DNA of 45,427 bases from Mesorhizobium comanense (GCF_005503535.1 NZ_SCNN01000036.1:1-45427); one strand, 5' to 3'. Shown: positions 30,581 through 39,095, counted from the stretch's first letter. Translations and numbers: made by a program. Notes: generated from the sequence alone by a model not told the origin.

Positions 30581-33498
30581 TACGCGATTTCCTCGTTGCT
30601 TTGCGCGGCGGTGCGGGATGCGCGCAGTCGGCGGATGGACTGGTGGGCGAGAGCGATCAGCATCAGCACGGTCGCACCGAGAACGAGCGAAAAGACGCCG
30701 AGATCGAAAAGGGTCGCGGTAGCCGCCGGCACGGAACCGATCAGTGGCAATTCGACATAGCGGGAATACGAGGTCAGGAAGGGGTATCCGAACAGCCAGG
30801 AGGCCGCCCCGACGAGAGCCGCCAGGAGAAGGCCGAAGCCGATCCAGTTCACCGGCAGGACCCGCAACCTGTCTTCAACCCAGCGTGTGCCCGCCGCCAG
30901 ATATTGCAAAATGAAGGCGGCGGCCAATGCGATTCCGGCGACAAAGCCGCCGCCGGGGAGATCGTGGCCGCGCATGAACAGATAGGCGGCGAATACGATG
31001 ATGACGGGGAACAGCCATTGCATGATCACCGCGGGGATCAGCAAATAGTCGCTCACCGTATCGCCCGCCTCGCGGTCGGGCCTGGCTTCGTCAAATGCCC
31101 TCTGGACGCGTTGCTGTTCAGGGGACTCCACATTGTCGGGCGCCGGCCGGAACCGGCGCAGCAGGGCGAACACCGTCAACGCGACGATGCCGAGAACCGT
31201 GATCTCGCCGAACGTGTCGAAACCCCGGAAGTCCACCAGGATGACGTTGACGACGTTTTTGCCGCCTCCTTCCGAATAGGCCTTCTTCAGGAAGAAGTCG
31301 GCGATGGTGACGGGCGGGGTCCGTGTCGTTACCGCATACGCTACAATCGTCATGCCGGTTCCGCACGCCACCGCAATGCCCAGATCGCGGTAGCGACGTA
31401 GTTTTGCTGCCGTCGTGGCCAGGCCGGGGGCGACGTCTGCCGATCGCTTGGGCAACCAGCGCAATCCTAGAAGGATGAGAACCGTGGTCACCACCTCCAC
31501 GAGCAGTTGAGTGAGCGCGAGGTCCGGCGCCGAAAACCAGACGAAGGTGATGCAGGTGACAAGTCCGGCTCCGCCGAGCAGGACAAGGGCGAACAGCCGG
31601 TGGAACTTGGCTTGCCACGCGGCACCAAGGGCGCACACGACGCCGACCGCCCAGATGCCGGCGAAGGTGACGTCGACGCCTTGGACTGTCAGCCGACCGG
31701 GATCGAAACCTAGCCTGTAGAGTGGCCAAGCGGCGGCGATGAAGGCCACGACGACCAGCAAGCGAAGTTGTGGTTGGAGCCGACGCGTTCCGAGATGGCT
31801 TTCCAGGAAGCGGGCACCTCTCCACGAGACCGCCACCAACACGCGCTCGAAGACGCGCTGGCCCCTGAGGCGGCGGAAGTAGGGTGGCCCGTCCTCGCAG
31901 CGAGCAAGATAGTCCTTCAGCAGCAGATAAAGGATTGCGCCACCGGCGAGCGCCAACACGCTCATGAACAGCGGAATTGTGAACCCGTGCCAGATGGCCA
32001 GACTGTACTGTGGCGTCGCGGATCCCAGGACGGAGGTGACGGCGGTGTGGAGGAACGGGCCGATGGTCAGGCCGGGAACGATCCCAACCAGGAGGCAGGC
32101 GAGGACAAGAAGTTGGATCGGAAACCGCATGAAAAACGGCGGTTCGTGAGGTTCGCGAGGCAGATCGGCCGGCAGCAATCCGAAAAACACGCTGTGGATG
32201 AACCGTGCCGAGTAGGCAACTGCGAAAGCGCTGCCCAGGACTGCTGCATAGGGCGCGGCGGTATCGAGGATGGAATCGGCGTGCGTTTCGATCGCCTCCG
32301 CGAAGAACATTTCCTTGGAGAGAAATCCATTCAGGAGGGGGACGCCAGCCATGGCCGCGCTTGCGACCATGGCGAGCGTCGCGGTGTAGGGCATGAAGCG
32401 GAAAAGTCCGCCCAGCCGCTGCATGTCGCGCGTTCCGGTCTCATGGTCGATGATGCCGGCGGCCATGAACAACGAGGCTTTGAACGTGGCGTGGTTCATC
32501 ATGTGGAAGATGGCGGCGACGGCCCCCAGGGGGCTGCCGAGGCTGAGCAGAAGTGTAATCAGACCGAGATGGCTGATGGTCGAGTAGGCGAGTAAACCCT
32601 TTATGTCCCGCTGGAAGATCGCAAAATAAGCTCCCAAAACGAAAGACATCATGCCGGCGAAGCCGACGATCCAGAACCATTCGTATGTCCCCGCAAGCAC
32701 CGGCCACAGGCGCGCCAACAGGAACACGCCGGCCTTCACCATGGTCGCTGAGTGCAGGTAGGCCGAGACCGGGGTCGGTGCGGCCATGGCGTTGGGCAGC
32801 CAGAAGTGGAACGGAAACTGCGCGCTCTTCGTGAACGCCCCGAGGAGCACAAGAACCAGGATGGGCACATAGAGATCGTGGGAGCGGATAAGGTCGCCCG
32901 ACGCCAAAACACGATCGAGGTCGTAGCTTCCAACGATATGTCCGATCAGCAGGAAGCCAGCCAACAGACCGAGGCCGCCGATGCCGGTAATCGTCAGCGC
33001 CATGCGGGCGCCGTCGCGGGCACTGGCGTTGTGGTGCCAATAGCCAATCAGCAGGAAGGAAAAGATGCTGGTCAGTTCCCAGAATACGACCAGCAGGATC
33101 AAGTTTCCGGAAATAACGACCCCGAGCATCGATCCCATGAACGCAAGAAAGAACGAAAAAAATCTGGGAACCGGATCTTCCGGCGACATGTAGTAGCGCG
33201 CGTAAATGACGACGAGGAAGCCGATGCCGCTTATGAGCATGGCGAACAGCCAGGCAAATCCGTCCATTCGCAAAGTGAAATCAAGGCCAAGCGTCGGAAG
33301 CCATTCGACATCGCTGCGCACCACGCCTCGATCGAGGACGGACCGATAAAACATGACCGCCAGACCCAGACAGATAAACGCCACTGCGCCGGTGAGAATC
33401 GCTGCGGCATTACGGGCGTTTGTCGGGAGTATGATGGCGGCAAGGCTGCCTGCGAAAGGCAGGACGATCATCAGAATCAGCGATGCGTCGTCTGTCAT
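30580..33498 (-). CDS. mnhA: Mrp antiporter fused subunits A and B
   Basis: 972 aa: NuoL-like MrpA (about 1-790) with FWELTSIFSFLLIGYWHHN, GAFTKSAQFPFHFWLPNAMAAPTPVSAYLHSATMVKAGV and ISHLGLITLLLSLG, joined to an MrpB-type C-terminal part (about 830-960) with MRGHDLPGGGFVAGIALAAAF. The fusion matches PhaAB of Sinorhizobium meliloti (K+/alkali adaptation, nodulation). First gene of a six-gene operon encoding all seven Mrp functions. Only a weak ribosome site (GGGC inside a hairpin base) precedes the ATG; see the leader hairpin. Confidence 0.95.
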   Translation of the reverse strand: MTDDASLILMIVLPFAGSLAAIILPTNARNAAAILTGAVAFICLGLAVMFYRSVLDRGVVRSDVEWLPTLGLDFTLRMDGFAWLFAMLISGIGFLVVIYARYYMSPEDPVPRFFSFFLAFMGSMLGVVISGNLILLVVFWELTSIFSFLLIGYWHHNASARDGARMALTITGIGGLGLLAGFLLIGHIVGSYDLDRVLASGDLIRSHDLYVPILVLVLLGAFTKSAQFPFHFWLPNAMAAPTPVSAYLHSATMVKAGVFLLARLWPVLAGTYEWFWIVGFAGMMSFVLGAYFAIFQRDIKGLLAYSTISHLGLITLLLSLGSPLGAVAAIFHMMNHATFKASLFMAAGIIDHETGTRDMQRLGGLFRFMPYTATLAMVASAAMAGVPLLNGFLSKEMFFAEAIETHADSILDTAAPYAAVLGSAFAVAYSARFIHSVFFGLLPADLPREPHEPPFFMRFPIQLLVLACLLVGIVPGLTIGPFLHTAVTSVLGSATPQYSLAIWHGFTIPLFMSVLALAGGAILYLLLKDYLARCEDGPPYFRRLRGQRVFERVLVAVSWRGARFLESHLGTRRLQPQLRLLVVVAFIAAAWPLYRLGFDPGRLTVQGVDVTFAGIWAVGVVCALGAAWQAKFHRLFALVLLGGAGLVTCITFVWFSAPDLALTQLLVEVVTTVLILLGLRWLPKRSADVAPGLATTAAKLRRYRDLGIAVACGTGMTIVAYAVTTRTPPVTIADFFLKKAYSEGGGKNVVNVILVDFRGFDTFGEITVLGIVALTVFALLRRFRPAPDNVESPEQQRVQRAFDEARPDREAGDTVSDYLLIPAVIMQWLFPVIIVFAAYLFMRGHDLPGGGFVAGIALAAAFILQYLAAGTRWVEDRLRVLPVNWIGFGLLLAALVGAASWLFGYPFLTSYSRYVELPLIGSVPAATATLFDLGVFSLVLGATVLMLIALAHQSIRRLRASRTAAQSNEEIA

Positions 33499-33506
33499 CT
33501 ATTGCT

Positions 33507-33572
33507 GCCCAAAGTCATCGGAGACAACCATTGCTTGGCTCCGCCCATTATGGTTCTCCGATGACATTGGGC
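33507..33572 (-). promoter_or_regulatory. long inverted repeat in the Mrp operon leader
   Basis: 33507-33531 (25 bases) and 33550-33572 (23 bases) are inverted copies that differ by one base change and two extra bases; core GTCATCGGAGA / TCTCCGATGAC. The stem ends 8 bases before the mnhA ATG, and its last GGGC is the only Shine-Dalgarno-like sequence, so a folded leader would hide it. It could also be the end of a lost mobile element. Confidence 0.55.
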
Positions 33573-33688
33573 AAGGCATTGATTGGTGGGGTTCCCAGAA
33601 CACCCTTCGCGCCGCGCGATGACCACTCAGTTGGAGGCAGGAGCAGCTTGGCGAGCTCGCTGACAACGATCAAGGATTCGAGTGCCAT
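33548..33688 (-). pseudogene. possible C-terminal remnant of a P-type cation ATPase
   Basis: The frame reads LPCTVGSGAMALESLIVVSE, then a short hydrophobic run and a proline-rich tail, stopping at 33548 in the right arm of the inverted repeat. The segment resembles the last membrane helix of metal or cation P-type ATPases (GAxAMxLSSLxVV). There is no start, no other ATPase domain, and upstream codons are not coding-like. Tentative. Confidence 0.28.
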
Positions 33689-33816
33689 CGCCCCGCTTCC
33701 TACCGTGCAGGGGAGCCCTCGCTGCCGACTCTCAAGAAAGGGTGGCGTTCGGCTGCTTCCGGCATGCCGTCAGCGGCACCTGTCGCCAGATGCTATCCGG
33801 TCCGTTTGACGCGGGC

Positions 33817-34023
33817 CTAGCGGCGGCGGGCGCCAAGCAAAGTGGCTATCACCAGTTCTCGTCCGACCCTGTTTATCCCGGTCCCGCCCGGTCTTTCTTC
33901 CGCCAGTCCGAGAAAGACAAGGCGTTCGGCCAAGGCTTTCGATAGAGATGGGTAAGGTCCGCGGTTCATTCGTTTGAGTGCCGTTTGCTCGTCCTCGGTG
34001 AGATTGTCCCAGATAACCGTCAT
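33817..34023 (-). CDS. small conserved-looking protein, 68 aa
   Basis: MTVIWDNLTEDEQTALKRMN, then YPSLSKALAERLVFLGLAEE and NRVGRELVIATLLGARR. The helix-turn-helix-like order and the GLAEER...G.G...V...L wing suggest a small winged-helix fold. AAGGA lies 8 bases before the ATG. I recognise the general pattern from rhizobial hypothetical proteins but no function is known to me. Confidence 0.7.
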   Translation of the reverse strand: MTVIWDNLTEDEQTALKRMNRGPYPSLSKALAERLVFLGLAEERPGGTGINRVGRELVIATLLGARRR

Positions 34024-34114
34024 GAAGGAGTTCCTTGCTTGCGCCTGCGGAGCAAGCGGGATCTGAACTGCCTACCAGCAGACTGTGAGCGTCGATCCAT
34101 CGGGCTCCGAAGAC

Positions 34115-34417
34115 CTATGGAACGGCGTCCGTTCCGACGATGCCGCCTTCATTTTCGAGGACGCCGATTCGTCTGACTTCCGAGCGGTTGAGTTTCAGGC
34201 GAACGCCGACACCGCCGCCGTTCTCCGCGATGAAAACGGCGCCGGCGTTTTCAAGCGCGGTTTGCAGCGTGTCGCAGATATCCTGGTCGGGAAGGTTGAT
34301 CCGGCGCTCGAATTCCTCGATGACCAACGCATCCACGCCTGAATTGCCGGCGAGCTTATCACGGGTCCATTCGACCAGCGCGCGAGCGGCACGACATTGA
34401 GCACCAGTGATCATCAT
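34115..34417 (-). CDS. XRE-like helix-turn-helix regulator
   Basis: 100 aa. The N-terminal part follows the rhizobial XRE pattern: ITGAQCRAARALVEWTRDKLAGNSGV, then the expected recognition-helix region and DTLQTALENAGAVFIAENGGGVGVRL. The family usually ends near that GVRL; here about 30 extra residues follow. The recognition helix (DALVIEEFERR) is acidic, which is odd for DNA contact. Start at 34417 with AGGAG 5 bases ahead; the longer frame upstream is not coding-like. Confidence 0.72.
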   Translation of the reverse strand: MMITGAQCRAARALVEWTRDKLAGNSGVDALVIEEFERRINLPDQDICDTLQTALENAGAVFIAENGGGVGVRLKLNRSEVRRIGVLENEGGIVGTDAVP

Positions 34418-34728
34418 AAAATCTCCTGCTACCGCTTTCGGGGCCGAAATCACCGCTTGCTGACAGCCAGTACACTCGGGGGTGCGATGGCTTCGGCCCA
34501 TCAGGAATGCATATCGAATCCGAAAAGGGAAGGGCTGCGCCACGCGCCGCAATCGAAATTATAATGCAAATTAATTGTGCTAAAGCGGCAATAAATTTCG
34601 TTTGTCCTGCAGATAAGGATGAGTGAAGTTCGTGCGTAGCGAAATTGACACATTGGGTGCCAGCCAGCAGGTCTCAACGCCAGGGGAGCTCTTGGCGTTA
34701 TCGCGCGGAAGGGACCTTGGGCTCGGCG
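34418..34728. other. intergenic promoter region
   Basis: About 310 bases between the divergent XRE-like and hypothetical genes. Holds the shared regulatory element at 34565-34609. A minus-strand ORF (34501-34908) crosses it but has no ribosome site or recognisable content. Confidence 0.5.
34565..34609 (+). promoter_or_regulatory. shared regulatory element, copy 2 (upstream of CBS-BON/globin run)
   Basis: TGCAAATTAATTGTG at 34565-34579, then AATAAATTTCGTTTGTCCTG with CGTTTG at 34599-34604, exactly 30 bases after TGCA. AATAAATTTCGTTTG differs from the 5040 copy only in its first base. Points at the genes from 34729 on. Confidence 0.6.
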
Positions 34729-35274
34729 ATGATCATAATGGACAGGCTTGAACACGATTTCGGTAGAATCCTTTCCGGCAGGGACATTCAGCGTCATGTG
34801 GTAGGGCGGATGGTATCTGCCAGCCGCCACGACGTAGATGGCCGCATCCCAATCGCTCCCGCGGACAATGTTCTCAAAAGACGGCTGCGTGGGGAACTGC
34901 TCCTGCAAGCACAGACCAGGCTGCCGATCACCTATGCAAGACTGGCCGAGAGCATGGTTGGTTCAGACGGAACAGTCGTGATCCGGCATGCACTCGAACA
35001 ACTGATGGACGACGATGCGGACGAAGGCCTGCCATTGCTTGCGGCTGTTGCCGTGAAGGCGCTCGAGCCCGGTTTGCCCGCTCCCTGGTTCTTCCGGAAA
35101 GCCGAGGATATGGGGCTGTTCGCTGGCGATCCGACCAATCTGGAAGCCTATGCTTTCCATGCGAGGGAGTTCTATCGCGCGATCCACCTCCATACTGGCA
35201 ACGGGCAAGGCTCTGGAACGACCTTGCCGCCGGTTCCGCCGCCTGCAGACAGGCGAAGGAGAACGAAATGCTGA
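34729..35274 (+). CDS. hypothetical protein
   Basis: 181 aa from ATG 34729. The recognisable part is the C-terminal 130 residues: TRLPITYARLAESMVG, IRHALEQLMDDDADEGLPLLAAVAVKAL, GLPAPWFFRKAEDMGLFAGD and AYAFHAREFYRAI. I have seen this arrangement in rhizobial proteins of unknown function; the first segment looks like a winged-helix or MarR-like helix pair. No start has a good ribosome site, so the N-terminus is uncertain. The stop overlaps the next gene (ATGCTGA). Confidence 0.62.
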   Translation: MIIMDRLEHDFGRILSGRDIQRHVVGRMVSASRHDVDGRIPIAPADNVLKRRLRGELLLQAQTRLPITYARLAESMVGSDGTVVIRHALEQLMDDDADEGLPLLAAVAVKALEPGLPAPWFFRKAEDMGLFAGDPTNLEAYAFHAREFYRAIHLHTGNGQGSGTTLPPVPPPADRRRRTKC

Positions 35275-35966
35275 TCGCCAAGGACGTCATGACGTCACCG
35301 GTCATCGCGGTAGGGCCTGACAGTACGGTGGATGAGGTCGCCGATATTCTCCTGTCGCACGGGATCAGCGCTGTGCCCGTGATTGATCGAGGTGCGCTGC
35401 TGGGCATCGTCAGTGAAGGAGACCTGATCCGCCGGGCAGAGATCGGTACAGCGCCGCAGGTGCGTTCCTGGTGGCTTCATTTATTCACCAACAACGCGGC
35501 TCTTGCGGAAGGCTATGTCAAGTCTCATTCCGAGCATGTGACCGACGTCATGACAAAGCAGGTTGCGACTGTGGTCGAGAGTACGTCAGTCGTCGAGATA
35601 GCAACCCTGCTTGAACACAATCGGATCAAGCGTGTTCCGGTGCTTCGCGACGGACAGGTGGTGGGGATCGTCAGTCGTGCCAATCTGGTGCGGGCTTTGG
35701 TCGTTGCCAGGAAAGGTTGGCGCGCTCCGGTCTCGCATGACGACAGCAGCATCAGGCTGGAGATTATTGAAGCCTTGCGATCCGAATCATGGCCGTCGAC
35801 CGGAAGGTCTGACGTGACCGTGACCAACGGCGTAGTTACGTTCTGGGGAGCTTACCTGTCCGAGCAGGAGCGCAAAGCCTCGCTCATCCTGGCTGAAAAC
35901 ATCGCTGGCGTGCGTGCTGTCGATGATCACCGCATTGCCCTCGATATGACCTCCGGCGTGGTCTGA
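35268..35966 (+). CDS. CBS-pair plus BON domain protein
   Basis: 232 aa. CBS 1 (about 3-60: AKDVMTSPVIAVGPDSTVDE, GISAVPVIDRGALLGIVSEGDLIRR), CBS 2 (about 88-145: VTDVMTKQVATVVESTSVVE, NRIKRVPVLRDGQVVGIVSRANLVRAL), then BON (about 165-230: VTNGVVTFWGAYLSEQERKA, AGVRAVDDHRI). The CBS pair senses adenine nucleotides; the BON domain may tether to membrane or a partner. The combination is common in proteobacterial stress loci. GGAG ahead of the start; overlaps the preceding gene by 7 bases. Confidence 0.93.
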   Translation: MLIAKDVMTSPVIAVGPDSTVDEVADILLSHGISAVPVIDRGALLGIVSEGDLIRRAEIGTAPQVRSWWLHLFTNNAALAEGYVKSHSEHVTDVMTKQVATVVESTSVVEIATLLEHNRIKRVPVLRDGQVVGIVSRANLVRALVVARKGWRAPVSHDDSSIRLEIIEALRSESWPSTGRSDVTVTNGVVTFWGAYLSEQERKASLILAENIAGVRAVDDHRIALDMTSGVV

Positions 35967-35993
35967 AGGGCGGGATGAGCGCTGGACCAGAGC

Positions 35994-36398
35994 ATGCCCT
36001 TGATACAGACAGCCCCGATTTCCGACGAGCAGATTCGACAACTCGTCGACTCCTTCTACGACGAGATCCGCGCCGACGCGGATCTCGAGCCGATTTTCGA
36101 GCGCGTCGTTGCCGGCGACTGGGAAACGCATCTGGCGAAGATGTACGATTTCTGGTCCTCGGCCATGCTGACCACCGGGCCCTGCAAGGCAAGTTTCGCC
36201 GCGGTCCGCAAGCACATGGGTGGGTTGGAGGCCGATCTGCTCGACCGGTGCCTTGCCTTGTTTGGCGACAGTTGCGACGAAGTGCTGGATAGCGAGACTG
36301 CGGGGCTCTGTTGGCTGAAGGCGGCCCACCTCGTCGAAAGCCTGAAGCTGACCTTGTTCTATCGTCCCGGCCCGGCATGGCTGAGACATGCCGCATGA
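35994..36398 (+). CDS. group III truncated haemoglobin-like protein without the usual proximal His
   Basis: 134 aa. The globin frame fits group III truncated haemoglobins: FYDEIRADADLEPIFERVV, DWETHLAKMYDFWSSAMLTTG, then RKHMGGLEADLLDRCLALF and AAHLVESLKLTLFY. In the family the segment after the F helix reads HFDRWLxLF, whose His binds haem iron. Here it reads LLDRCLALF, so the proximal His (and a Trp) seem replaced. H-containing RKHM lies 10 residues earlier. The protein may not bind haem normally. The stop overlaps the ferredoxin start (ATGA). Confidence 0.82.
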   Translation: MPLIQTAPISDEQIRQLVDSFYDEIRADADLEPIFERVVAGDWETHLAKMYDFWSSAMLTTGPCKASFAAVRKHMGGLEADLLDRCLALFGDSCDEVLDSETAGLCWLKAAHLVESLKLTLFYRPGPAWLRHAA

Positions 36399-36733
36399 CG
36401 TTCGTGGTCACCGACAATTGCATCAGATGCAAATACATGGACTGCGTGGAAGTCTGCCCCGTGGACTGTTTCTATGAAGGCGAGAACATGCTCGTCATCC
36501 ATCCCGATGAATGCATCGACTGCGGCGTCTGCGAACCCGAATGCTCCGCGAAGGCCATTTTTCCCGGCACCGCGCCTGGTCTCGACGATTGGCTCGCGCT
36601 GAATGCTGAGTACGCGCCTGTGTGGCCTAATATTGCGATCAGGCGTGATCCGCCCGCCGACGCGAAGGCGTTCGACGGCGAAGCAAACAAGCTCGCGAAA
36701 TATTTCTCGCCGGAACCTGGGCTGGGTGACTGA
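36395..36733 (+). CDS. fdxA: seven-iron ferredoxin
   Basis: 112 aa. N-terminal cluster region CIRCKYMDCVEVCPVDCFYE, then CIDCGVCEPECSAKAI, the [3Fe-4S]/[4Fe-4S] pattern of FdxA/FdI-type ferredoxins. The C-terminal WLALNAEYAPVWPNI helix is also typical. Start at 36395, coupled by ATGA to the globin gene; the upstream extension of the frame is the globin in another frame. Soluble electron carrier; partner unknown, though the adjacent globin and hydantoinase-like protein are the obvious neighbours. Confidence 0.95.
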   Translation: MTFVVTDNCIRCKYMDCVEVCPVDCFYEGENMLVIHPDECIDCGVCEPECSAKAIFPGTAPGLDDWLALNAEYAPVWPNIAIRRDPPADAKAFDGEANKLAKYFSPEPGLGD

Positions 36734-36738
36734 TCAAA

Positions 36739-38757
36739 ATGAACGCATATGCGCACCAGCCGTCACCTCTGTATCTGGGCATCGATACCGGCGGCACGTA
36801 CACCGATGCCGTGCTGTGGTCGGAATCGAAAGGCATCGTGGCCAAGGCCAAATCGCTGACCACGCGGCACGATCTTGCCGAGGGCATCGCCGGCGCCGTC
36901 GACGCTGTTTTATCCGAGGCTGCAATCGAACCCGGCGCCATCAAGCTCGTCTCGATGTCGACCACGCTCGCAACCAACGCCCTTGTCGAAGGGCAGGGCG
37001 GACGGGTCGCGCTGGTGATGATCGGCTTCGCTGAAGCCGATCTTCCCCGGGACGGATTGTCAAAAGCCCTCGGCTCCGATCCCGTGATCTTCTGCCCGGG
37101 CGGACACGACGTCCATGGTGATCCGCGTCAGCTGGTGCTGGACGCTCTCGCGGCCGCATTGCCGTCTCTTGCCGAAACGGTCTCAGGCGTCGCCGTGGCC
37201 TCCTATTTTGCGGTTCGCAATCCCGAACATGAGATCGCGGTGCGTGACGTCATCCGCGAGCGCACCGGGCTTCCGGTGACCTGTTCGCACGAACTGTCGT
37301 CGAAACTCGGCGGCCCGCGTCGGGCGCTGACCACGCTTCTCAATGCGCGACTGATCTCGATGATCGATCGCCTTGTCGACGCCACCGAGGGCTTTCTGAC
37401 AAGACGCGGGATCGTCGCTCCGCTCATGGTCGTGCGCGGCGACGGCGCGCTTATCACCGCTGAATTCGCTCGCGCCCGGCCCATCGAGACCATCCTGTCA
37501 GGACCAGCGGCAAGCCTGGTGGGGGCGCGGTACATGACTGGCATTGATGACGCAGTGGTGTCCGACATCGGCGGCACGACCACTGACATCGCCGTTTTGG
37601 ACGGCGGCCGCCTGCGACTCGATCCGGAAGGCGCTACCGTCGGCGGAATGCGAACCATGGTGGAAGCCGTCGCCATGCGCACCTTTGGCCTCGGTGGAGA
37701 TTCGGAAGTCTCGCTCCATGAGCGGTCGCTGACTTCGACGATCGTCCTAGGCCCCCGTCGGCTCGTGCCGCTAGCGCTTGCCGCGGTGAAGCACGACGAT
37801 GCCATATACAAAGGCCTCAAGCGGCAATTGCTCAGCCCTAACACCAGCCGGCTGGACGGCCGCTTTGCATTGCGCACAGGAGTGCCCGAGCGTCTGGCTG
37901 CGGGCCTAACAGTTACCGAGGCGCGGCTCTATGCTGACATTTCGGCAATTCCCGCCGCGCTTGATCGGCTGCTCGTATCGACGTCACAGGTCGCGACACT
38001 CAATCGCCTGGTCGCGCGCGGTCTGGTGCATATCGCGGGCTTCACGCCATCCGATGCGGCCCATGTGCTCGGTCGGCAGGACAACTGGGATCCTGTCGCG
38101 GCTCGACTGGGCGCCGAATTGTTCGCACGCAAGCGCGACGGCCAGGGGCATCGTGTCTCCAAAGGCGCAGAAGCATTTTCCGAGATGGTCCTCACCGCCG
38201 TCACCCGGCGTTCTGCCGAAGCCATTCTTGAAACAGTCTTTGCCGAGGACGGGCTGGATGGCGGCGTCTCTGTTGCCAATCCGCTGGTTCAGCGGGCGGT
38301 TGGCCGACGAGGCGGCATGGCGCAGCTGTCGATCGCACTCGACCGGCCGGTGATCGGCCTCGGCGCTTCGGCATCGCTTCACTACGCGGGGCTGCCGTCG
38401 ATCATCGGCAATACGTGCAAGATCGCCGAACATGCCGACGTCGCCAATGCGCTAGGCGCGGTGGTCGGGCAGGTACGGATGTCGGCGGAAGCCCGCGTCA
38501 GCCAGCCGGAGATCGGGCTTTTTCGTCTCAATTCCGGCCTGCGGCTGGACGACTTTGACACAGAGGACGAAGCAATGGCCGCCGCCGAAGCCCACATTCG
38601 CGCCTTGGCGGCAGGTCTCGCCGAGCGCGCCGGGACCGATCAGGCACGGATCGAGATCTCACGGGACATAAGGGTTGCCACAATCGAGGGCGAGCGCAGT
38701 TTCGTCGAAGCCATCGTCGTCGCGACAGCCACCGGGCGGCCGCGGATCGCGTCTTGA
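36739..38757 (+). CDS. hydantoinase/oxoprolinase family protein (HyuA-like)
   Basis: 672 aa. N-terminal Hydant_A domain with the ATPase phosphate-binding motif YLGIDTGGTYTDAVL, MSTTLATNALVEGQGG, then the central domain (IETILSGPAASLVGARYM, VVSDIGGTTTDIAVLDGG), which is the ASKHA-type nucleotide site. Family members hydrolyse hydantoins, 5-oxoproline or N-methylhydantoin with ATP, usually with a HyuB-type partner. No HyuB gene is present here. Six bases after fdxA, so probably on the same transcript. Substrate unknown. Confidence 0.88.
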   Translation: MNAYAHQPSPLYLGIDTGGTYTDAVLWSESKGIVAKAKSLTTRHDLAEGIAGAVDAVLSEAAIEPGAIKLVSMSTTLATNALVEGQGGRVALVMIGFAEADLPRDGLSKALGSDPVIFCPGGHDVHGDPRQLVLDALAAALPSLAETVSGVAVASYFAVRNPEHEIAVRDVIRERTGLPVTCSHELSSKLGGPRRALTTLLNARLISMIDRLVDATEGFLTRRGIVAPLMVVRGDGALITAEFARARPIETILSGPAASLVGARYMTGIDDAVVSDIGGTTTDIAVLDGGRLRLDPEGATVGGMRTMVEAVAMRTFGLGGDSEVSLHERSLTSTIVLGPRRLVPLALAAVKHDDAIYKGLKRQLLSPNTSRLDGRFALRTGVPERLAAGLTVTEARLYADISAIPAALDRLLVSTSQVATLNRLVARGLVHIAGFTPSDAAHVLGRQDNWDPVAARLGAELFARKRDGQGHRVSKGAEAFSEMVLTAVTRRSAEAILETVFAEDGLDGGVSVANPLVQRAVGRRGGMAQLSIALDRPVIGLGASASLHYAGLPSIIGNTCKIAEHADVANALGAVVGQVRMSAEARVSQPEIGLFRLNSGLRLDDFDTEDEAMAAAEAHIRALAAGLAERAGTDQARIEISRDIRVATIEGERSFVEAIVVATATGRPRIAS

Positions 38758-39040
38758 CGTGGACCAGGGCCGCGCCGCGCGTCACGCGCACCGGAGCGCT
38801 TGCCGGTACGAAGACCAATGCAGGCCTGGTGCCGGAAACAGCGGACCATGCAGCCAATTACGACTCAGCACGCCAGCGGTGCGCCGCAGTGGGTACATGT
38901 GCCGTCGACCGCCAGCATATCGTCGCCGACGCGTACCAGGACCACCAGCCAACGGGCGGCATGGGCATTATCGCGATTGCCACGATGAACACATCAAGAG
39001 CGAGGTCGGGGTCGGTTTCCACGGACTGTTGCGATACCAT
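38757..39040 (-). pseudogene. N-terminal remnant of a Rieske-type [2Fe-2S] oxidoreductase
   Basis: Starts at ATG 39040 with GGAG upstream (MVSQQSVETDPDLALDVFIV), then a frameshift. A second frame reads VLVRVGDDMLAVDGTCTHCG, hits TGA at 38865-38867, and continues in the same frame with VRCFRHQACIGLRTGK. This matches Rieske modules fused to FAD reductases (VLVRVGD..FAVxGTCTHYGxPL...VRCPWHxACFxLRTGEAL). The C-x-H and C-x2-H ligand pairs survive, but two lesions and loss of everything downstream make it a dead fragment. Confidence 0.72.
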
Positions 39041-39095
39041 CTTGGTTCTCCTTCACGATCCCGACGGCGTACGTTGACCATGCGCCGGACATGAA

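Noticed and set aside
27453..33498. NADH dehydrogenase (complex I) operon
   Set aside because: Subunits resemble NuoL/K/N, but the E, F and G subunits and the A-B fusion are specific to Mrp antiporters.
34501..34908. 135-aa minus-strand ORF
   Set aside because: Covers a shared regulatory element and the start of the plus-strand gene; no ribosome site or family pattern.
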